64,000 nt of DNA from Cryptomeria japonica (Eukaryota > Streptophyta > Pinopsida > Cupressales > Cupressaceae). The notes under the pieces are model-generated. The model had not been told where the DNA came from, did not search any database, and saw only the letters and a program-made list of their open reading frames with translations. Position 1 is the stretch's first letter. The number at the start of each line of letters is the position of its first letter. The position numbers and the translations under genes are program-made. Positions 60,286 to 64,000 of the stretch are shown here, one piece after another. The stretch lies in contig NC_081406.1 of assembly GCF_030272615.1 (NCBI RefSeq), forward strand, positions 476,808,900 through 476,872,899, given 5' to 3'.

Positions 60286-62540
60286 TATGCATAATGTTGT
60301 TTACATTCTTAACATGGTACACATAAGAGTAAATCATAGCAAGACACCTTATGAGTTGTGGAATGGAAGATCTCTTACTATATGAAATATTTCAAAATAT
60401 TTGGAAGTAAGTGCTCTATCAGGAGAGATAAAGATGATTTATGAAAGTTTGATACCAGAGCAGATGAAGGAATATTTATGGGATATGCTACAAACAACAA
60501 TGGCTATCAACGTTACAACAAGAGACTAAACAACATAGTAGAGAGTACAAATGTGAAAGTATGTGAAGAATGGGGTCAATATGCTCTTGAACCTAAATTA
60601 GAGATTGAATTTGAGATTATCCCAGTTACTGCAAAAGAGAAGACCGATCTGGAAGACAATAATAAGAAAGAGACAAATGAAGGAGAAGAAGAAGAACTTG
60701 AGCAAACAACTAAAACTCTAGCTAGATATGTGCGAAAAAAACATTCATATGATCAGATTATTGGAGACAACAACAAAGGTGTTCAAGCAAGAAGAGCTGT
60801 AGAAGAAAATGAGAAAGAAAATTACTATTTTCTTTCATTGGTGGAACCTAAATCTTATGAGGAATTGTCCAGGGGGTTGAGATTAGTTGGTTAAAGCATT
60901 GAGTTCTTAATGTGGAGACCCAAGTTCAACTCCCAAGAGGGACATCTTTGTGGAATTCTAAGTTGTGACTTTTGGTCTTCCATTGGTTGTATTTGTCACA
61001 TTGTTTAAACTGGATTTCTAAGTTGTGACCCTTGGTCTTCCAATTGTTGTTTCTAGTTTGGTGCTCAAAAGGAAGCTTGTATTTGTGCTCGAAAGGAGCT
61101 AGTATTTGTAATAAGCTTGCTCGAAAGGAGCTTGTTGGGTAAAGGCAATGGAAGAAGAATTGAATCAAATATAGAAGAATCAAACATGAGAATTGATACC
61201 TAGACCGGTGGACAAAAATGTGATATGAACTAAGTGGGTGTTTTGAAACAAGCTAAATGAACAAGGTCATGTCACAATGAACAAGGCAGGATTGGTATGT
61301 AAAGGCTAGGTTGAAGGTACTGATTTTGAGGAAACTTTTTCTCCAATACCTAGGATGGAAGCTATAATAAGAACATTTCTTGCTTTATTTGCTTATAAGA
61401 ACTTTAAGGTATCTTAAATGGATGTTTAGTCAACTTTTCTAAACATAGAACTTGAAAAAGAGGTATATATTGAATAAGAAGATGGATTCAAATTGTCAGA
61501 AGATCCAAATATGGTTTGTAAATTGAAGAAGGCATTATATGGACTCAAACAAGCACCTAGGGCTTGGTATGCTAGATTGTATAGATATCTTTTACAACAA
61601 AATTTTAGAAAAGGTACCACTGACAACAATCTTTACTTTAAAGTTGAAGGTAACAAGCTACCAATTGTTGTTGTCTATGTTGATGATAGTATATTTGGAG
61701 GAATTAATGATTTATGTAAGGAGTTTGCAAAAGAGATGTAAAAGGAATTTTAAATGTCAATGATTGGTGAGTTGTCATGCTTTCTTGGTTTAAAAGTTAT
61801 ATAGTTAGAAGATCAATATTTAATTTCTCAAGTAAAATATGTCAAAGAGATGCTAAAGAAGTTTGAAATGGAGAACTGCAAACTAGTTACAACGCCTTTG
61901 GTTGTTGGTTGTAAGTTGAGAAAAGATGATAAATATTTGAAAGTTAATCAGAAAAATTACAAATCAATGATTCGAGGATTGATATACTTAACTGCCTCTA
62001 GACTAGATATCATGCAGGCCATTTGTTTAGTTGCAAGATTTCAGGCTAGTTTGAAGCCATCACATGAGCAAGCAGTAAAGAGGATTTTTAGGTACTTGAA
62101 AGGGACTCTAGATTTTGGTCTTCGGTATAAGATGAGTAGAGATTTCATGATGAAAGCATACATAGATGCTAATTGGGCCAGAGTATTGATGATAGGAAAA
62201 GTACAAGTGGAGGTGCATTTTTCTTGGGAGATAGGTTGGTTTCTTGGTTAAGTAAGAAGCTTGATTTAATATCTCTATATACTGCAAAAGTAGAATAAAT
62301 TGTAGAAACATCTTGTTGTACTCAAGTTATATGGATAAAACAAACTCTTAAAGATATCGAAGTGGTATATGATGAAGCTATTCCCATCACGTGTGATAAT
62401 AATAGTGTTATAAACATTTTAAATAATTTGTTAATGCATTCATGAACTAAACATATCTCAATCCAATATCACTTCTCAAGAGAGAAGGTTGCAGAACAAG
62501 AAGTCAGGTTGTAGACATTTTTACTAAAGCATTGTAAAAT
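60286..62540 (+). pseudogene. Copia-4 pol: integrase end, RT, RNase H
   Basis: It opens inside the integrase C-terminal region (NVVYILNMVHIRVNHSKTPY) and continues with GYATNNNGYQRYNKRLNNIVES and an acidic linker (60478-60870). It is interrupted by the SINE, resumes at AMEEELNQI (61145) and enters [37 protein letters not shown] (61508 onward) and YVDDSIFGG (about 61678). After LKKFEMENCKLVTTPL and YKSMIRGLIYLTASRLDIM, RNase H (about 62100-62540) includes ITCDNNS and HISIQYHFSREKV. Many stops; non-functional. Confidence 0.88.
60871..61141 (+). mobile_element. tRNA-derived SINE in Copia-4 pol
   Basis: A non-coding insertion of about 270 bp between the pol codons for YEELS and AMEEEL. Its first 65 bases are tRNA-like: an A-box region GAGATTAGTTGGTTAAAGC (60880-60898) and a B-box AAGTTCAACTCC (60922-60933), about 30 bases apart. 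It then has two copies of a TTCTAAGTTGTGACYYTTGG block (about 60956 and 61016) and three copies of GCTCRAAAGGAGCTTG-type sequence (61060-61135). This is the RNA polymerase III promoter layout of plant tRNA-derived SINEs, resembling the Au family. I could not find a clean target-site duplication. Confidence 0.75.
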
Positions 62541-62780
62541 GATACTTTTGAGTATCTCAAATTGAAATTAGGGGTTATTTCTCCTCCTTTCTCTAACCAG
62601 ATGCATAAATGAGGTGCATCTTTCTAGGGGGAGATTCAAGGCTTATTTTTTGTCTCTTGGATTAATATTGTTGGTGCTTTTAGAGGGAGTAGTCAATTAT
62701 GTGGTGTCTGTTGGTTGCTAGAAAGTAGTGTTAAAAGGAATGATGATCAGTATGACATGTTGTGCCCTTTGTCTTTGATG

Positions 62781-62867
62781 TCAAAGGGGGAGAGAAGTCT
62801 TGGTGTTTGGGAGATAACTTTTTGCTACTAAGCTTATTGTTTTGCCATCAATGAAAAAGGGGGAGAT
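62781..62867 (+). promoter_or_regulatory. Copia-4 duplicated polypurine tract
   Basis: TCAAAGGGGGAGAGA (about 62783-62797) and AAAAAGGGGGAGAT (about 62854-62867). The second abuts the 3' LTR. Both are preceded by GATGTCA or CATCAATGA strings, as in Copia-1 and Copia-2. Confidence 0.8.
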
Positions 62868-64000
62868 TGTTGGAAATCTGAGTTAGGTTATCATTGATGT
62901 CAAACTTGGTTATTCAGATGGAGTCTAGTTCAGATATGATCCTTACTATTGTAGGTATCTTTGTCTTGTGTTTGGTGTTGTTGAGTTTGATGCATTGGTG
63001 TTGGTGAATTGTCTATAATGAAGTTACAGTTGTGGCAAGTTCAATATGCAAGAAACAATATTTAATGTTCCACTAGTAGAATGCTTTGCAATCCTTTGAA
63101 TAGTAAAGATTATGTTGTATGGATGTTGCATCGACTGGTTTTCTGGTTCATTGATTGTAGAAGTTTGTTGTTACTGTTCTCTAACAAATTAAGGGCATCT
63201 ATCAAAATGGTTTGGAAAGTGCTTGGTGGCCTCTACATATGTTGAATCTTATTTTGTAGTTTGGTGGACATGTTCATGCAATATTTTAGTTTATTTCTTT
63301 GGTGGTGTTTTGTTTCTCAAGTGAGTTATGTTGTTTGCACCTGGTATATTCAATTGTGTTAAGGTTCAGTGAGTCTAATTGGATTACCCTATTTGGATCA
63401 TGCCTTTTGGTCCAAATGTGCATTGGAGATTGAGTTAGAATATTTTTATGGGTCTCACCATGGTGTGTGGAGATCTGCATTAGGTAATTTACATAAGAAG
63501 ATGCCTTTTGGTCAACTGATTATTAAAATTTATTGCTAATCTACAAGTTATGTTTGGTGGCGACTTTGGAGGATGTGTTAGCATGTGCGGTTTGTTGGAT
63601 TTGACTTGGAAGGATGTATTGTGTTTTTTTTGGTCCCCTCTTTCTCCTATAGTGGATTGCTTTGAGTATTTTTGGTCTAGGTAGCTTATTTTGTGCAACA
63701 TTGTTTACTCTAACTATGGCCAATCCTTAATTAGGTTTTTAATGATCTAACTTATATTTAAAAAGTGTGGATGTATGAGTTGTGTATGGGATAAAGTGTC
63801 AAAGAGAAGCAAATGTGAATGACATAAAAGTAGATTTGAGACTGTGGACGTGTGAATGTCAGTTTGTGGAGAGCTTTGAAGATGATACATTTAGTAAAAC
63901 AATGTTCAAACAATGGTGATTGTTAGAGATGTTTGCCATGATGTTGTTCGCTTGACATAGAGGTCCAAGTTCAATTTTATGGTAAAGAGATTATTGTCAT
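62868..64000 (+). repeat. Copia-4 3' LTR, partial
   Basis: It starts TGTTGGAAATCTGAGT after the PPT and aligns with 55005 to about 56141. It is truncated by the window end, not biologically. Confidence 0.88.

Larger units (their letters stand above)
55005..64000 (+). mobile_element. Copia-4: Sirevirus-style copia, interrupted and cut by window end
   Basis: Plus-strand element. The 5' LTR starts TGTTGGAAATATGAGC at 55005 and the 3' LTR starts TGTTGGAAATCTGAGT at 62868, preceded by a PPT. Between them are a minus-strand LINE (56399 to about 60285) and the pol 3' half (about 60286-62540). The end of the 5' LTR, PBS, gag, protease and integrase core are absent, so the LINE coincides with a large loss of element sequence. 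The 3' LTR continues beyond 64000. Confidence 0.88.

Noticed and set aside
60871-60945. Possible tRNA gene
   Set aside because: Only A- and B-box-like strings are present. The cloverleaf pairing is poor and the sequence continues into SINE-type repeats.

Overview
The window is a block of nested plant retrotransposons, and I see no intact host gene. It is AT-rich, with very long LTRs, several layers of nesting and solo LTRs. It carries Ty1/copia, Ty3/gypsy (Tat-like), LINE and SINE remains. This points to a large seed-plant genome. I favour a gymnosperm, probably a conifer, but that is inference from element style; no species-diagnostic gene is present. Almost every coding region is broken by stops or frameshifts.

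Layout, left to right. (1) 1-669: LTR-like sequence on the minus strand, with a TATA box and a repeated GGAACCCGAGTTCC-type motif. (2) 670-8876: minus-strand copia element of Sirevirus style ('Copia-1'). Its right LTR is interrupted by a solo LTR (6202-7797, TSD ACACC). (3) 8877-15590: old LTR and internal fragments. These include a minus-strand LTR with a primer-binding site (12017-12999) and an unusual interspersed AACCCGCTA motif; no gene. (4) 15591-36004: a very large non-autonomous LTR element, LARD-like, with a reconstructed 5' LTR of about 5.3 kb. It is interrupted by a 2.8-kb mini-LTR element (20219-23038, TSD CTTTT) and by a deleted Sirevirus-like copia ('Copia-2', 26251-32657, TSD GTTTC). 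One LTR of Copia-2 itself holds a solo LTR (27324-28384, TSD CGGAG). (5) 36005 to about 53 kb: the 3' two-thirds of a Tat-lineage gypsy element (RT, RNase H, a second aRNH, integrase, long 3' UTR, 3' LTR). It is interrupted by a solo LTR (36291-37444, TSD ATTTT), by a nearly full-length minus-strand copia ('Copia-3', 38794-44878) and by another solo LTR (47579-48789, TSD AAGTT). (6) 53.1-55.0 kb: unassigned. (7) 55005-64000: plus-strand Sirevirus-like copia ('Copia-4'). Its 5' half is replaced by a minus-strand, 5'-truncated LINE that ends in an unusual 1.8-kb extra coding region. Its pol is split by a tRNA-derived SINE. Its 3' LTR runs off the window.

The genes do not form a pathway. The biology is parasitic cis-structure: LTR promoters, PBS and PPT signals, gag/pol relics, and non-autonomous elements that would depend on partners. 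The most unusual structure is in Copia-3. Its 3' UTR is a near-continuous array of ten hairpins (39644-39994), five of which carry TCACCT at an arm/loop junction. Its LTRs also carry long perfect palindromes and a 19-21-bp hairpin. Second in interest are the LARD-like element with its unfamiliar 755-codon ORF and the LINE with a downstream plant-transposon-protein-like gene.
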